Assembly: GCF_008362905.1 (NCBI RefSeq)
Contig: NZ_VFJB01000009.1
Coordinates: 124,001 to 188,000, forward strand
Direction: 5' to 3'
DNA from: Deferribacter autotrophicus
GTDB taxonomy: Bacteria; Chrysiogenota; Deferribacteres; Deferribacterales; Deferribacteraceae
DNA length: 64,000 nt
The position numbers and the translations under genes were made by a program. Positions 24,153 through 33,507 of this stretch are shown in pieces. Within the stretch, counting starts at the first letter, position 1. Every line of letters starts with the position of its first letter. Under the pieces are notes generated by a model. It was not told the origin of the DNA. It did no database searches and saw only the letters and a program-made list of their open reading frames with translations.

Positions 24153-25232
24153 TTATTTACAATAATATTCAATTCTTTCAGCAATCTTATCTAAAGGAAC
24201 CACTTCATCAGCTATTTTTGCTTCTACCACAGCCCGTGGCATCCCGTATACCACACAAGTTTCATCATTCTGCGCAATTACAATACCACCTTTCTGCTTC
24301 AACTTTTTCAACCCTTCTTTTCCATCAGACCCCATACCAGTCATAATCACCCCAAGGCCATTACCACCTATACACTCAACAGCAGAACTCACCATCACAT
24401 CAACATTTGGTATATGTAGCACATTCTTAGGTTCTTCTGTAACTTCTGTATAATAATTCGTCCCAATTTTACGAACCTTTAGGTGAAATCCACCCTTTGC
24501 AATATAAACCACATTTGGCTCAATTTTTTCTTTTCCTTGAGCTTCTATCACAGTCAATTTGCTCAAAGAATCAAGTCTGTTAGCCAAAGACTTTGTAAAA
24601 TTTGGTGGCATATGTTGAACAACTAATATTGGTTTGTTTATATCTGGACTTATCTGTGGTATAACACGCTGCAATGATTGAGGACCACCTGTCGATGTCC
24701 CTATCAAAACCATATTAATAGGAACTTTTTTTACAGGTCTACTTACAGGTTGAGTTTGTACAGGTTTAACCTCTGTATGCTCTCTTTTGAAAGTAACAGC
24801 TTGAGCTCTATGAGGAAAAATTCCAGTTATTCTTTTCCTTGCAAAATGCTTTATTTTTTCAATTAAATCTCTCTCTATTTTCATTACCGTCAAAGTAGCA
24901 AAAGATTTATCTTTCGGAATAAAATCAACCGCACCTAATTCCAATGCTTTAAGAGTAGCCTCTGCCCCCTCAGTTGTTAACGAACTCACCATTATTACCG
25001 GTCTGGGAAACTTTTTCATTATTATTTCTAAAGCTTCAAGCCCGTTCATAACAGGCATTTCTATATCAAGAGTAACAATATCTGGATTTAATGACTCAAC
25101 TAACTCAATAGCTTCCTTACCATTTCTAGCAAAACCTACCACATCGATTTCAGGGTCTTTTCTTAACATTGTTTCTATAGCTTTTCTCATAAAAGCTGAG
25201 TCATCTACAATCAACACCTTTATCTTATTCAT
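24153..25232 (-). CDS. cheB: Chemotaxis protein-glutamate methylesterase CheB
   Basis: A 359-residue enzyme that removes methyl groups from, and deamidates, chemoreceptors. The N-terminal receiver has VDDSAFMRKAIE and VTLDIEMPVMNGLEAL, the linker is about 40 residues, and the C-terminal esterase has the catalytic Ser in LIGTSTGGPQSLQ, the His in VVQHMPPNFTKSLA, and the Asp in MTGMGSDGKEGL. It overlaps the fliA 3' end by eight bases. Confidence 0.97.
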   Translation of the reverse strand: MNKIKVLIVDDSAFMRKAIETMLRKDPEIDVVGFARNGKEAIELVESLNPDIVTLDIEMPVMNGLEALEIIMKKFPRPVIMVSSLTTEGAEATLKALELGAVDFIPKDKSFATLTVMKIERDLIEKIKHFARKRITGIFPHRAQAVTFKREHTEVKPVQTQPVSRPVKKVPINMVLIGTSTGGPQSLQRVIPQISPDINKPILVVQHMPPNFTKSLANRLDSLSKLTVIEAQGKEKIEPNVVYIAKGGFHLKVRKIGTNYYTEVTEEPKNVLHIPNVDVMVSSAVECIGGNGLGVIMTGMGSDGKEGLKKLKQKGGIVIAQNDETCVVYGMPRAVVEAKIADEVVPLDKIAERIEYYCK

Positions 25233-25953
25233 AATATTTCCTTAACCTCCTCTTAAGCTTATCCACTACACTGTTATGAATCTGACACACTCTCGATTCT
25301 GAAATACCTAAAACTTCCCCAATCTCCTTCATAGTTAATTCTTCATAATAATAAAGTGTAATAACAAGCCTCTCTTTCTCTTTTAAACTTTCAATTTCTC
25401 TTGCTAATATATTTATTAATTCACGTTTTTCTATATTTTCTTCCGGAGTTAAAATATCACTCTTAATAAAATCAACTAATGAGCTATTTTCATCATCTCC
25501 CACAACTGTATCAAGACTTGTCTTATCAGAGTTTTCAATCAGCTCTAGCAGCTTATTAACCTCGTCTTCTTCCATGTTGTATTCTTTTACCATTTCTTCA
25601 ACCGTTGGTTTCCTTCCCAATTTTGTTGATAATTTTGCAATTTTCTCTTCCAAATCTTTGACCTTGCTACGCATTCCTCTCGAAAGGTGATCCAAACTTC
25701 TAAGGCAATCTAAAATTGCACCTTTTATTCTTCGCTCAGCATACGCTTTAAAATCAACACCTTTCGATTTGTCATATCTATTTAATGCTTCCACAAAGCC
25801 ATAACATGCCGCAGAATAAATTTCGTCCACATCAACACTATCCGGTAGAGTATTTACAGCTCTAATAACCCATGATTTTATTTTAGGGATAAATTCGTTA
25901 ATCAATTCTTCTTGATTTAAGTAATTGTTGTTTAATTTGTAGTAACTACTCAT
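25225..25953 (-). CDS. fliA: Flagellar sigma factor sigma-28
   Basis: A 242-residue FliA/WhiG sigma factor. Region 2 (DEIYSAACYGFVEALNRYD...FKAYAERRIKGAILDCLRSLDHLSRGMR) and region 4 (LPEKERL-type ESLKEKERLVITLYYYEELTMKEIGEVLGISESRVCQIHN) are both complete. It directs transcription of late flagellar and chemotaxis genes. No FlgM gene is seen nearby. It overlaps neighbours on both sides (4 and 8 bases). Confidence 0.96.
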   Translation of the reverse strand: MSSYYKLNNNYLNQEELINEFIPKIKSWVIRAVNTLPDSVDVDEIYSAACYGFVEALNRYDKSKGVDFKAYAERRIKGAILDCLRSLDHLSRGMRSKVKDLEEKIAKLSTKLGRKPTVEEMVKEYNMEEDEVNKLLELIENSDKTSLDTVVGDDENSSLVDFIKSDILTPEENIEKRELINILAREIESLKEKERLVITLYYYEELTMKEIGEVLGISESRVCQIHNSVVDKLKRRLRKYYE

Positions 25954-26156
25954 ATTATTTTTCTGTAATTATTAAACATTTCCTCAATGTATCGAAAGAA
26001 ATATTTTGCTATATTGTATATTACTATAAAAATTAACAAATCTCTAAAAAAAACCGAGCAACTTACTTCGTCCAAATGTATCACTTTATAAGTAAAAGAT
26101 ATTATAAACACTAAAGATGCAATGAGCAATGCCACATGTCCATAAATTCCTCTCAT
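25950..26156 (-). CDS. Small two-helix membrane protein in flagellar operon
   Basis: A 68-residue protein with two hydrophobic segments (ALLIASLVFIISFTYKV and LLIFIVIYNIAKYFF). It sits one base from flhG and overlaps fliA by four bases, so it is clearly in the operon. Short membrane proteins at this position occur in other flhF-flhG-fliA operons; their role is unknown. No known motif. Confidence 0.75.
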   Translation of the reverse strand: MRGIYGHVALLIASLVFIISFTYKVIHLDEVSCSVFFRDLLIFIVIYNIAKYFFRYIEEMFNNYRKII

Positions 26157-26157
26157 A

Positions 26158-27009
26158 TCAGCCTCTCATAACAAAGAATTCTTCCATATTGATACTTCTG
26201 TTTTTATCATTAAATATCAAAACATTATCAGCAATCTTGTTCAAATCTTTGGCATATTCGCTCATCGGAAAAACTTCTGACAGAATTTTTTGCTTTGTTA
26301 CTGCTTTTACAAGTTTTTCATCCCTTCTTATAAATCCTAATAATTTAACATCTTTTTTTAAAAAATTTATAATAACCTTTTTTAAATTCTCATAAACCGT
26401 TTCAGCTTGATCTTTCCCTTTGACCATATTTATAACAAAATATGGAGTAATAGCTTTATTTTTATTATGGACAACCTTAATCAATGCATAAGCATCAGTT
26501 ATTGCTGTGGGTTCTGGAAGTGTTATAACTATAAAAAGATCAGAAAAAAGAACAAACCTGAGAACATTCTCAGCAATTCCAGCAGCTGTATCAAAAATTA
26601 TATAATCATAGCTTTTATCAAGCATCACAAACATATCCAAAATCTTTTCAAAAGTTTCCATTTCAAAGTGTGCCAACTCCATAAAACCACTTGAAGCAGG
26701 AAATACGTCAATCCCTTTTACATTCTTTATTATTATCTCATCCACTTTTGCATTATTCAAAATAAAATCCTTAACTGTTTTCATTGGTGCAATATTTAAA
26801 ATTACATCCACATTAGCAAGTCCCAAGTCAGCATCAAAGAGAAGAACTTTTTTCCCTCTCCTTACAAGCTGATAGGCAAGATTTACCGCAAAATTTGTTT
26901 TTCCTACACCACCCTTGCCACTTGAAACAGATATATAAATAGACTTTCTATTCTTAGCCCAAGCCATTTTTCTTAAAAGGCCTGCCTGATCAGTCACTAC
27001 TCTCTCCAC
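26158..27009 (-). CDS. flhG: Flagellar number regulator FlhG (MinD-like ATPase)
   Basis: A 283-residue ParA/MinD-type ATPase with the deviant Walker A SSGKGGVGKTNFAVN, switch motif LLFDADLGLANVD, and YIIFDTAAGI. Controls flagellar number together with FlhF, and binds FliM/FliY in studied species. The start is GTG at 27009, overlapping flhF by 13 bases. The C-terminus (MSEYAKDLNKIADNVL) may hold the membrane-targeting helix. Confidence 0.94.
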   Translation of the reverse strand: MERVVTDQAGLLRKMAWAKNRKSIYISVSSGKGGVGKTNFAVNLAYQLVRRGKKVLLFDADLGLANVDVILNIAPMKTVKDFILNNAKVDEIIIKNVKGIDVFPASSGFMELAHFEMETFEKILDMFVMLDKSYDYIIFDTAAGIAENVLRFVLFSDLFIVITLPEPTAITDAYALIKVVHNKNKAITPYFVINMVKGKDQAETVYENLKKVIINFLKKDVKLLGFIRRDEKLVKAVTKQKILSEVFPMSEYAKDLNKIADNVLIFNDKNRSINMEEFFVMRG

Positions 27010-28160
27010 ATCCTCTGAATTTCGTTTAACAACTTTATAGCAATCTTCCTGCCATCTGGTATCTCTAAATCTTCAGGTACATTTTGCCCTGTGGAAAGCA
27101 GTAACAGCGGTACCTTTTTAATAATAGGAACATTAATCAATGGTCCAAAATGCCTGGTTTCATCAAGTTTTGTAAATATTAAATATTCTGGATGCAACAT
27201 TTTATATCTGTCAAAGGTGTCATACATCTCAGCATGATTTGAACTCATAGATAACACTAAAACCGTTGTAATTAATGGGCTTGCATCTAAAAAAGTAGCT
27301 AATTCTTTGATTTGTGCATCATCATATTGACTTCTCCCCATAGAGTCCACAAAGATGTATTCAAAATCTTTAAGCTCAGCAATATGAGACTTTAATTCTT
27401 CAGGCGTTGATGCAACCTTTAATGGTATATTGACAATTTCTGCATATGTTCTGAGTTGCTCTACAGCACCAATCCTGAAAGTATCAATGGTAATCAGTGC
27501 AACTTTTTTTTGGAATTTAAGGCTCAAATTTGCAGCAATCTTTGCAATAGTAGTTGTTTTGCCAACACCTGTTGGCCCCACCATTGCTACAATCTTTTGC
27601 TTAAGTGATGTAAAATAATCTTTTTCAACAGGAATAAGATCTCCCAATAATTGTACGACAATTTTTTTTATCTGAGCCTTACTAAAATCTGCAGATATTC
27701 TTTTCTCTATTTTTTTCAAAAATTTATATGCAATAATATCATCAACACCATTTTTTACCATAACACTGTAAAAAGAACCTAATCTTTCAGGCAGGTCAAT
27801 GCCACTAAATTCTGTTTTACTCTGATTTTTCATCTCTGCTAGTTGTCTTTTAATTTCACTTATTTCTTTTAAAACTACTTCAAACTTATCAAGTCCAAGT
27901 CTATTTATGAGCTCTTCAATATCAATATCAGTTTTTTTACTTTCTACAGTATTATCAGTTAGTTTCTCTTTTTTACTTTTAACCTCTGGTTCATAATCAA
28001 TAGCAGCAGTCACCTCAATTATTGGCCTTGAAAAGAGGCCAAAACTTCCATTTTTAACAATCTTTTTGGTGGATAAAATAACTGCATCAGGCCCTAAATC
28101 TTTTTTTATTAATTCGATAGCTTCTCGCATATCATAAACTTCATATTTTTTTATCTTCAT
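26997..28160 (-). CDS. flhF: Flagellar placement GTPase FlhF
   Basis: An SRP-type GTPase that sets the site of flagellar assembly. It has an N-terminal B domain (KKYEVYDMREAIELIKKDLGPDAVILSTKK), a helical N domain, and the G domain with VGPTGVGKTTTIAKIAANL, TIDTFRIGAVEQLRTYA, VDSMGRSQYD and FTKLDE. The ATG at 28160 overlaps the flhA stop (TGATG); a GTG immediately before is also possible. FlhF with FlhG suggests polar flagella. Confidence 0.95.
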   Translation of the reverse strand: MKIKKYEVYDMREAIELIKKDLGPDAVILSTKKIVKNGSFGLFSRPIIEVTAAIDYEPEVKSKKEKLTDNTVESKKTDIDIEELINRLGLDKFEVVLKEISEIKRQLAEMKNQSKTEFSGIDLPERLGSFYSVMVKNGVDDIIAYKFLKKIEKRISADFSKAQIKKIVVQLLGDLIPVEKDYFTSLKQKIVAMVGPTGVGKTTTIAKIAANLSLKFQKKVALITIDTFRIGAVEQLRTYAEIVNIPLKVASTPEELKSHIAELKDFEYIFVDSMGRSQYDDAQIKELATFLDASPLITTVLVLSMSSNHAEMYDTFDRYKMLHPEYLIFTKLDETRHFGPLINVPIIKKVPLLLLSTGQNVPEDLEIPDGRKIAIKLLNEIQRMWRE

Positions 28161-30235
28161 CACTTAATCTCCACTGTTCCCAATGACTCAATTTGAACAT
28201 TCTCAGAAATCTCATTATGAGAAATAACATAAAGATTTGGTACAAATTTTTCCACAAATCTTCTAAAAGGAAACCTTATAGGTGGTGATATTACCAAAAC
28301 AGGATTAAATCCTTGTTCAGTTATCTCTTTTGTTTTATTTATAAGCTGTTGTAACAGTTTCTGTGCAGTAGTTGGCTCCATCACCACTTCCCTTCCATCA
28401 TCTCCCTGCTGAATATTCTGAGCGATCATCTGCTCAATTTGAGGTGCTAAGGTAAAAACATACAGCCTACCATCCGGCGCTAAAAGACTTTCTGTAATTT
28501 GCCTTTTCAACGCAGTTCTAACCTTCTCCGTAAGATACTCAATATCTTTGTTTTGTGTCCCATAAGATGCAAGTGTCTCCAAAATAGTAGGCAAATTTCT
28601 AATAGAAACTCTCTCTTTTAATAAATTCTGTAAAACCCTTTGAACCAGACCAATATCTAAAATATTAGGTATCAAATCCTCAACAAGCTTAGGATACTTT
28701 TCTTTTAACCTATCAATCAACTCCTGAGTTTCCTGTCTTCCAAGCAATTCATAGGCATATGTCTTAATTATCTCTGTTAAATGGGTAGATATTACCGTAG
28801 ATGGATCTACTACCGTCATCCCCTCAAGCTCAGCTTTCTCCTTCTCAATCTCATCCACCCATTTCGCATCTAGATTAAAAGCTGGTTCTTTTGTAGGTAT
28901 ACCATCAATATTTTCAAGATCTCCTTCGGGGTTCATAACCAAGTATTTATCTGGATATACTGTACCAGATGCTACCTTTACCCCTTTTATAAAAACCAAA
29001 TACGAATTTGGATCAATCTGTAAATTATCTCTAATTCTAATTGGCGGAACAATAAATCCCATTTCCATTGCAATTTGCCTGCGTATCGATTTAATCCTGT
29101 TTAAAAGAGTCCCACCTCTATTTGTATCAACAAGAGGAATCAGATTAAAACCTATCTCAAGCTCCATCAAATCAATATCAAGAAGCTCTTTAACCATCTC
29201 TTCTTCTGGCGTTTCTTCAGCTTCTTCCTCTTCTTTCTCTTCAGCCTCAGCAGAAACACCCTCCTTTACATTCCTCATCATATAACCCATACCAAAAAGA
29301 AGAATAGCAAGTAATATAAAAGAGACCTTAGGCATCCCAGGAATTATTGCAAAGAAGAAAAGTATTCCACCCGCAACAAATAAAATTTTTGAACTTTGAA
29401 ACAACTGACTTATCAACTGTCTCCCTAAATCAGCTTCTCCTCCTGCTCTTGTCACCACAATACCAGCAGCAGTGGAAACTATCAGCGCTGGAATCTGACT
29501 CACAAGCCCATCCCCAACTGTCAAAATGGTAAATCTTTTTGCTGCATCACTTATCGTCATACCATGCTGAGCCACACCAATAATAAGACCACCTACAATA
29601 TTAATTGCAGTGATAATTAATCCAGCAACCGCATCTCCCCGCACAAACTTGCTGGCACCATCCATAGCTCCGTAAAAGTCAGCCTGTCTCTGTATCTCTT
29701 CCCTACGCTTTCTAGCAGTCTGCTCATCAATCAAGCCTGCATTCAAATCAGCATCAATGCTCATTTGCTTACCTGGCATTGCATCAAGAGTAAATCTGGC
29801 AGCAACTTCTGCAACCCTTCCAGAACCCTTTGTAATAACTACAAAATTTATAATTACAAGAATTAAAAATATTATAAAACCCACTACAAAGTTGCCACCA
29901 ACAACAAATTGACCAAAAGCTTTAATCACAGCTCCAGCAGCCTCTTCCCCTTCACTACCATGGAGTAAGATTCTTCTTGTTGTGGCTACATTTAGCGAAA
30001 GCCTAAAAAGTGTTACAATTAGTAATACGGAAGGGAACGTAGAAAACTCAAGAGGCTCTTTTATGTAAACCGAAACAAGTAATATTATCACTGCCAATGT
30101 AATACTCAGTGTTAGAAAAAAATCTAAAAGAAGTGCAGGCATTGGTAAAATCATAACAATCAAAATGCCTACAATAGCAAGAGCTATAAGCATCTCTGAT
30201 TGTTTAAAATATTTCATAATCATATTTTCAGCCAT
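28160..30235 (-). CDS. flhA: Flagellar export component FlhA
   Basis: A 691-residue core protein of the flagellar type III export gate. The N-terminal half holds eight predicted membrane helices and the conserved FHIPEP region (LEFSTFPSVLLIVTLFRLSLNVATTRRIL; GDAVAGLIITAINIVGG; GDGLVSQIPALIVSTAAGIVVTR). The C-terminal cytosolic domain forms the docking platform for export chaperones. Length is normal. Confidence 0.97.
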   Translation of the reverse strand: MAENMIMKYFKQSEMLIALAIVGILIVMILPMPALLLDFFLTLSITLAVIILLVSVYIKEPLEFSTFPSVLLIVTLFRLSLNVATTRRILLHGSEGEEAAGAVIKAFGQFVVGGNFVVGFIIFLILVIINFVVITKGSGRVAEVAARFTLDAMPGKQMSIDADLNAGLIDEQTARKRREEIQRQADFYGAMDGASKFVRGDAVAGLIITAINIVGGLIIGVAQHGMTISDAAKRFTILTVGDGLVSQIPALIVSTAAGIVVTRAGGEADLGRQLISQLFQSSKILFVAGGILFFFAIIPGMPKVSFILLAILLFGMGYMMRNVKEGVSAEAEEKEEEEAEETPEEEMVKELLDIDLMELEIGFNLIPLVDTNRGGTLLNRIKSIRRQIAMEMGFIVPPIRIRDNLQIDPNSYLVFIKGVKVASGTVYPDKYLVMNPEGDLENIDGIPTKEPAFNLDAKWVDEIEKEKAELEGMTVVDPSTVISTHLTEIIKTYAYELLGRQETQELIDRLKEKYPKLVEDLIPNILDIGLVQRVLQNLLKERVSIRNLPTILETLASYGTQNKDIEYLTEKVRTALKRQITESLLAPDGRLYVFTLAPQIEQMIAQNIQQGDDGREVVMEPTTAQKLLQQLINKTKEITEQGFNPVLVISPPIRFPFRRFVEKFVPNLYVISHNEISENVQIESLGTVEIK

Positions 30236-30247
30236 TTAATTACACAC

Positions 30248-31321
30248 CTACTGATTGGAAATTTTCTTATTTTTCATTTTATATACAAAGGCAAGTATTT
30301 CAGCAACAGCTTTATAAAGATTTTCAGGAATTTCATCACCTATATCCACCTGAGAATAAAGGGACCTTGCAAGAGGTGGATCCTCATGAATAAACACACC
30401 ATGGTTTTTGGCAATCTCTTTAATTCGTTGAGCAATAAGCCGTTGCCCCTTTGCCACTACCTTTGGGGCTTTATCCTTCCCCGTTTCATACTTTAATGCA
30501 ACAGCATAATGAATAGGATTGGTAATTACAACATCAGCCTTTGGTACCTCTTCCATCATCCTTTTTCTAGCCATTTCACGCTGCATATTACGAATCCTCT
30601 GTCTGATTAAAGGATCCCCTTCCATTTGCTTAAATTCCTCTTTTACTTCCTGTTTTGTCATTTTTAAATCCTGCTCATACTGCCACTTTTGATAGAAAAA
30701 ATCTAAAATAGCCATTATTAAAATCAACAAACCTATTTTAAAACACAACTCAAAAATCAACTTACCTAAAAAAGCCATACTGGAAAAAGGATCCGTATCA
30801 GCAAGATTGAGGATAGTAACCATCCTCCCTTTTATGATGTAAAATGCCACTATCCCCACTACAAAAATCTTAAATAAAGATTTTAGAAGCTCTGCAAAAC
30901 TTCTTTTCGAAAACAGGTTTGAAAAACCGTTTACCGGATTTAGCCTATCCCATTTTGGCTCCAATGCTTTAGGTGATATAATAAATCCAAATTGTGCAAT
31001 ATTAACCAAAACCCCCACCACAAGCATCAGTGCAAAAAATGGTGCAAGAACTCTCAGTATAAACTGAATGCTAAAATCAAATACCTGTATAGCAATCTCT
31101 TTATCAATACCAGGCCTCGAAAAATTCAAAACATGATTAAGAAACTTTTCAAAATTTTCTATAAAAACTGGTGTGTAAAAATACAAAAAAAGAACACTCA
31201 CCAAAAAAGTTACTGCCGTAGATAGTTCTCTACTTTTAGGAACATTACCTTCCTCAATGGCCTTTTGCCTTCTTCGCGGCGTAGCCTCTTCAGTTCTTTC
31301 AGCATCACTTCTTTCCGGCAT
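30248..31321 (-). CDS. flhB: Flagellar export switch FlhB
   Basis: A 357-residue export gate protein. Four membrane helices follow a basic N-terminus (ERTEEATPRRRQKA). The autocleavage site reads VVITNPIHYAVALKY (N268-P): the usual NPTH has Ile in place of Thr. Cleavage occurs between Asn and Pro, both kept. The switch changes export from rod/hook to filament proteins, normally with FliK. It overlaps the fliR stop by one base (TGATG). Confidence 0.96.
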   Translation of the reverse strand: MPERSDAERTEEATPRRRQKAIEEGNVPKSRELSTAVTFLVSVLFLYFYTPVFIENFEKFLNHVLNFSRPGIDKEIAIQVFDFSIQFILRVLAPFFALMLVVGVLVNIAQFGFIISPKALEPKWDRLNPVNGFSNLFSKRSFAELLKSLFKIFVVGIVAFYIIKGRMVTILNLADTDPFSSMAFLGKLIFELCFKIGLLILIMAILDFFYQKWQYEQDLKMTKQEVKEEFKQMEGDPLIRQRIRNMQREMARKRMMEEVPKADVVITNPIHYAVALKYETGKDKAPKVVAKGQRLIAQRIKEIAKNHGVFIHEDPPLARSLYSQVDIGDEIPENLYKAVAEILAFVYKMKNKKISNQ

Positions 31322-32106
31322 CAGCCACCCAGCATTCTAAAAAGTTGATCAATACTTTTAAAGTATTGATATAATATTTTCTCAAAGACTGTATAGAAAT
31401 ATGTTAGGCTTAACAAAAGAACAACTAACCCAAAGGCTATCTGAACAGGAAACCCCACAATCAATATATTCATCTGTGGTACAAGACGAGCCATTATACC
31501 CATAACCACATGTAACAGCAAAAGAGTCACAAATACAGGAGCAATAATCTTAATGGCTGTTAAAAATATAGAACCAAACTCACTTACGAGAAAAAAGTAA
31601 CTTTTACTATCAAATACAAACAATCCTAATGGAACAGTATTAAAAGAATAAGCAACTGCTTTTATAATCAGTCTGTGCCCTCCAATTGCTAAAAAAATCA
31701 AAATCATAATGATATTCTGAAACTGAGCAATGATGGAAACTTGTGTATTTGTTTGAGGGTCAAGAATATTTACTACACCAAACCCCATTTGAAACCCTAT
31801 AAGCTGCCCTCCAAACTGAACTCCCGTAAAGATAAATCTTGCAAGCAATCCTGTTGCAACCCCTATCAATAACTCTTTTAAAACAATTAAAATAAACAAC
31901 ACAGTTGAGACATTTTGAAAAGAAAGTATCGGAACATTACTAACAATTAGCAATCCAATTATAATAGAAAAAAAGAGGCGTAAACGTAAATCTACTACAC
32001 CACTACCAAATACAGGTGCAGTAAACAAAATACCACTTATCCTTATAATTACTAAAAAAAAAGTTATTAAGTAATCAACATTCAACAAACTCTCAATAGA
32101 ACCCAT
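31321..32106 (-). CDS. fliR: Flagellar export component FliR
   Basis: A 261-residue export gate membrane protein with about six hydrophobic segments and the family core (RISGILFTAPVFGSGVVDLRLRLFFSIIIGLL; ELLIGVATGLLARFIFTGVQFGGQLIGFQMGFGVVNILDPQTNTQVS). It is the first gene of the visible flagellar block; its expected partners FliP and FliQ are not in the window. The upstream 400 bases hold repeats rather than an obvious sigma-28 or sigma-54 promoter. Confidence 0.95.
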   Translation of the reverse strand: MGSIESLLNVDYLITFFLVIIRISGILFTAPVFGSGVVDLRLRLFFSIIIGLLIVSNVPILSFQNVSTVLFILIVLKELLIGVATGLLARFIFTGVQFGGQLIGFQMGFGVVNILDPQTNTQVSIIAQFQNIIMILIFLAIGGHRLIIKAVAYSFNTVPLGLFVFDSKSYFFLVSEFGSIFLTAIKIIAPVFVTLLLLHVVMGIMARLVPQMNILIVGFPVQIAFGLVVLLLSLTYFYTVFEKILYQYFKSIDQLFRMLGG

Positions 32107-32230
32107 TACACCTCACATTCTAACAAATCCATCCCACTCTACTCTCACACAATAATTTCTCCTCCCTCTCAACTTGCCACCTAACCTAGAACATTGAACC
32201 TTGAACTTCCTATTTCCTTTATTCCTAACC

Positions 32231-32467
32231 CTGGCGTCACCCCATTTTTTACAAAATCTCGTTTATATATGCTAGAGTTAAAATATCTTCCGGGTTTAAA
32301 TCCCCAAAAATGAGCCATAGACGGCGGTTTTAGAGGGATTTACCTCGCAGTGGCACTGGATGTGCCACGAGAATGAGGAAGATATTTTATCTCTGGCTTT
32401 TTTCGCGTAATTTATTGAAATTAATAACATCTTCTTGTTCTGTGTCAAAAAAATGGGGTGACGCCAG
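32231..32467. repeat. MITE-like element with 20-bp terminal inverted repeats
   Basis: A 237-bp non-coding block whose ends are exact inverted repeats over 20 bases: CTGGCGTCACCCCATTTTTT at 32231-32250, with its complement ending at 32467. Flanking copies of TTATTCCTA occur on both sides, though with a three-base offset on the left, so a target duplication is only suggestive. It carries no coding frame of note and encloses the structured repeat at 32279-32389. Similar end sequences (GGTGTAACTCCAG at 10758, CTGGTGTAAC reverse of 40233-40242) hint at a family. Confidence 0.7.
32279..32389 (+). repeat. Palindromic structured repeat, copy 2
   Basis: 13-bp perfect inverted repeat arms (32279-32291 TAAAATATCTTCC and 32377-32389) enclose CGGGTTTAAATCCC, a spacer with ACGGCGG, and the 35-nt conserved core 32343-32377. 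The core hairpin 32344-32371 has the same 28-nt length as copy 1. In copy 1 the stem has a G-U where this copy has G-C. This orientation is opposite to the surrounding genes, so it is not a leader of either neighbour. Confidence 0.7.
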
Positions 32468-32525
32468 TTATTCCTACTCTCCTTCATTATTCACAATTCA
32501 ACATTTAAAATTCATCATTCTTAAT

Positions 32526-33497
32526 TCACTCTTCACCACCTAGAATCTTCATATACTGAACTCTTTCAAGACTTTTAAACTCTTCAATAGTATCAATACC
32601 CTTACCTTTAATATCTTTAATTGAAGCCATATTTAAGTCGTCCATAATTTCATTAAGCTCTGTTAATAAATTCTCTGCATATTTAATACCATTCTTATAA
32701 AAGACCGATGCAAGCTCTACCACAGATGCACCCATAAAAATATGTTCCAATATTTGTTTTGCATTATGAATCCCCCCTGTCGCAGCAATGTCAATATCAA
32801 CCTGTTTATGAACAATCCCTACCCATCTAAGTACCTGATAAGTTTCAGTATCACTGCTGAAATAATTTACTAGCATAAATTTCTCTTTCTCAATATCATA
32901 CGATAATTGATAATACCTGTTAAACATCACTATACCATCAGCACCAGCATCCTTTAAACTTTTCACCATATATGGTATTGAAGTAAAATACCATCCAATT
33001 TTTACTGCTACCGGAATGTTCAAACTCGTCTTAACGTTTTCCACGATGTTTAAGTATCTTTTTTCTACCTCTCTTGGATCATCATTTATATTGAAAGAAA
33101 TATAAGAAATATTAAGCTCTAAACCATCAGCACCAGCATCTTCAATAGACTTTGCATAATCAATCCATATTTCAGAATCAATACAATTGACACTTGCAAA
33201 AACCGGAATCTTTACACGTTTTTTAGCTTCTTTTATCAAATCAAGATACTTTGAGGCTCCATACATAAGCCCTGCTGAAGAATATTCATATTCATAAGCT
33301 TCTGGGTGAAAATCATTTGAAACTGCACCCATTTCAGATTTAATCTCTTCTTCAAATAAAGACTTCAAAACTACTGCAGAAACACCAGCACTTTCAGCTT
33401 GACAAATATTATCAACATTCTTTGTTAAAGAACAACTTGCTAATATAATTGGGTTTTTCAATTCATACCCAAGATAAAATGTCTTCAAATCAGCCAT
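32526..33497 (-). CDS. Dihydroorotate-dehydrogenase-like flavoprotein
   Basis: A 323-residue TIM-barrel of the DHODH/PreA superfamily: N-terminal LGYELKNPIILASCSLTKNVDNI, IPVFASVNCID, GADGLELNISYISF, VKIGWYFTSI, AATGGIHNAKQILEHIFMGASVVELAS. The catalytic-loop position, Cys or Ser in true class 1 enzymes (N-x-S-C-P), reads NISYIS, so orotate formation is doubtful. Such proteins are usually annotated only as dihydroorotate-dehydrogenase-like. It is not with pyr genes but 10 bases after ftsK. Confidence 0.8.
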   Translation of the reverse strand: MADLKTFYLGYELKNPIILASCSLTKNVDNICQAESAGVSAVVLKSLFEEEIKSEMGAVSNDFHPEAYEYEYSSAGLMYGASKYLDLIKEAKKRVKIPVFASVNCIDSEIWIDYAKSIEDAGADGLELNISYISFNINDDPREVEKRYLNIVENVKTSLNIPVAVKIGWYFTSIPYMVKSLKDAGADGIVMFNRYYQLSYDIEKEKFMLVNYFSSDTETYQVLRWVGIVHKQVDIDIAATGGIHNAKQILEHIFMGASVVELASVFYKNGIKYAENLLTELNEIMDDLNMASIKDIKGKGIDTIEEFKSLERVQYMKILGGEE

Positions 33498-33507
33498 CTC
33501 TTACCTC

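Noticed and set aside
30248-31321. Virulence-type III secretion rather than flagellar FlhB
   Set aside because: The surrounding genes are all flagellar (flhA, flhF, flhG, fliA, fliM, fliR).
32279-32389. Retron ncRNA (a1/a2 inverted repeats)
   Set aside because: No reverse transcriptase gene is nearby and the enclosed sequence is too short for an msd, especially in copy 1.
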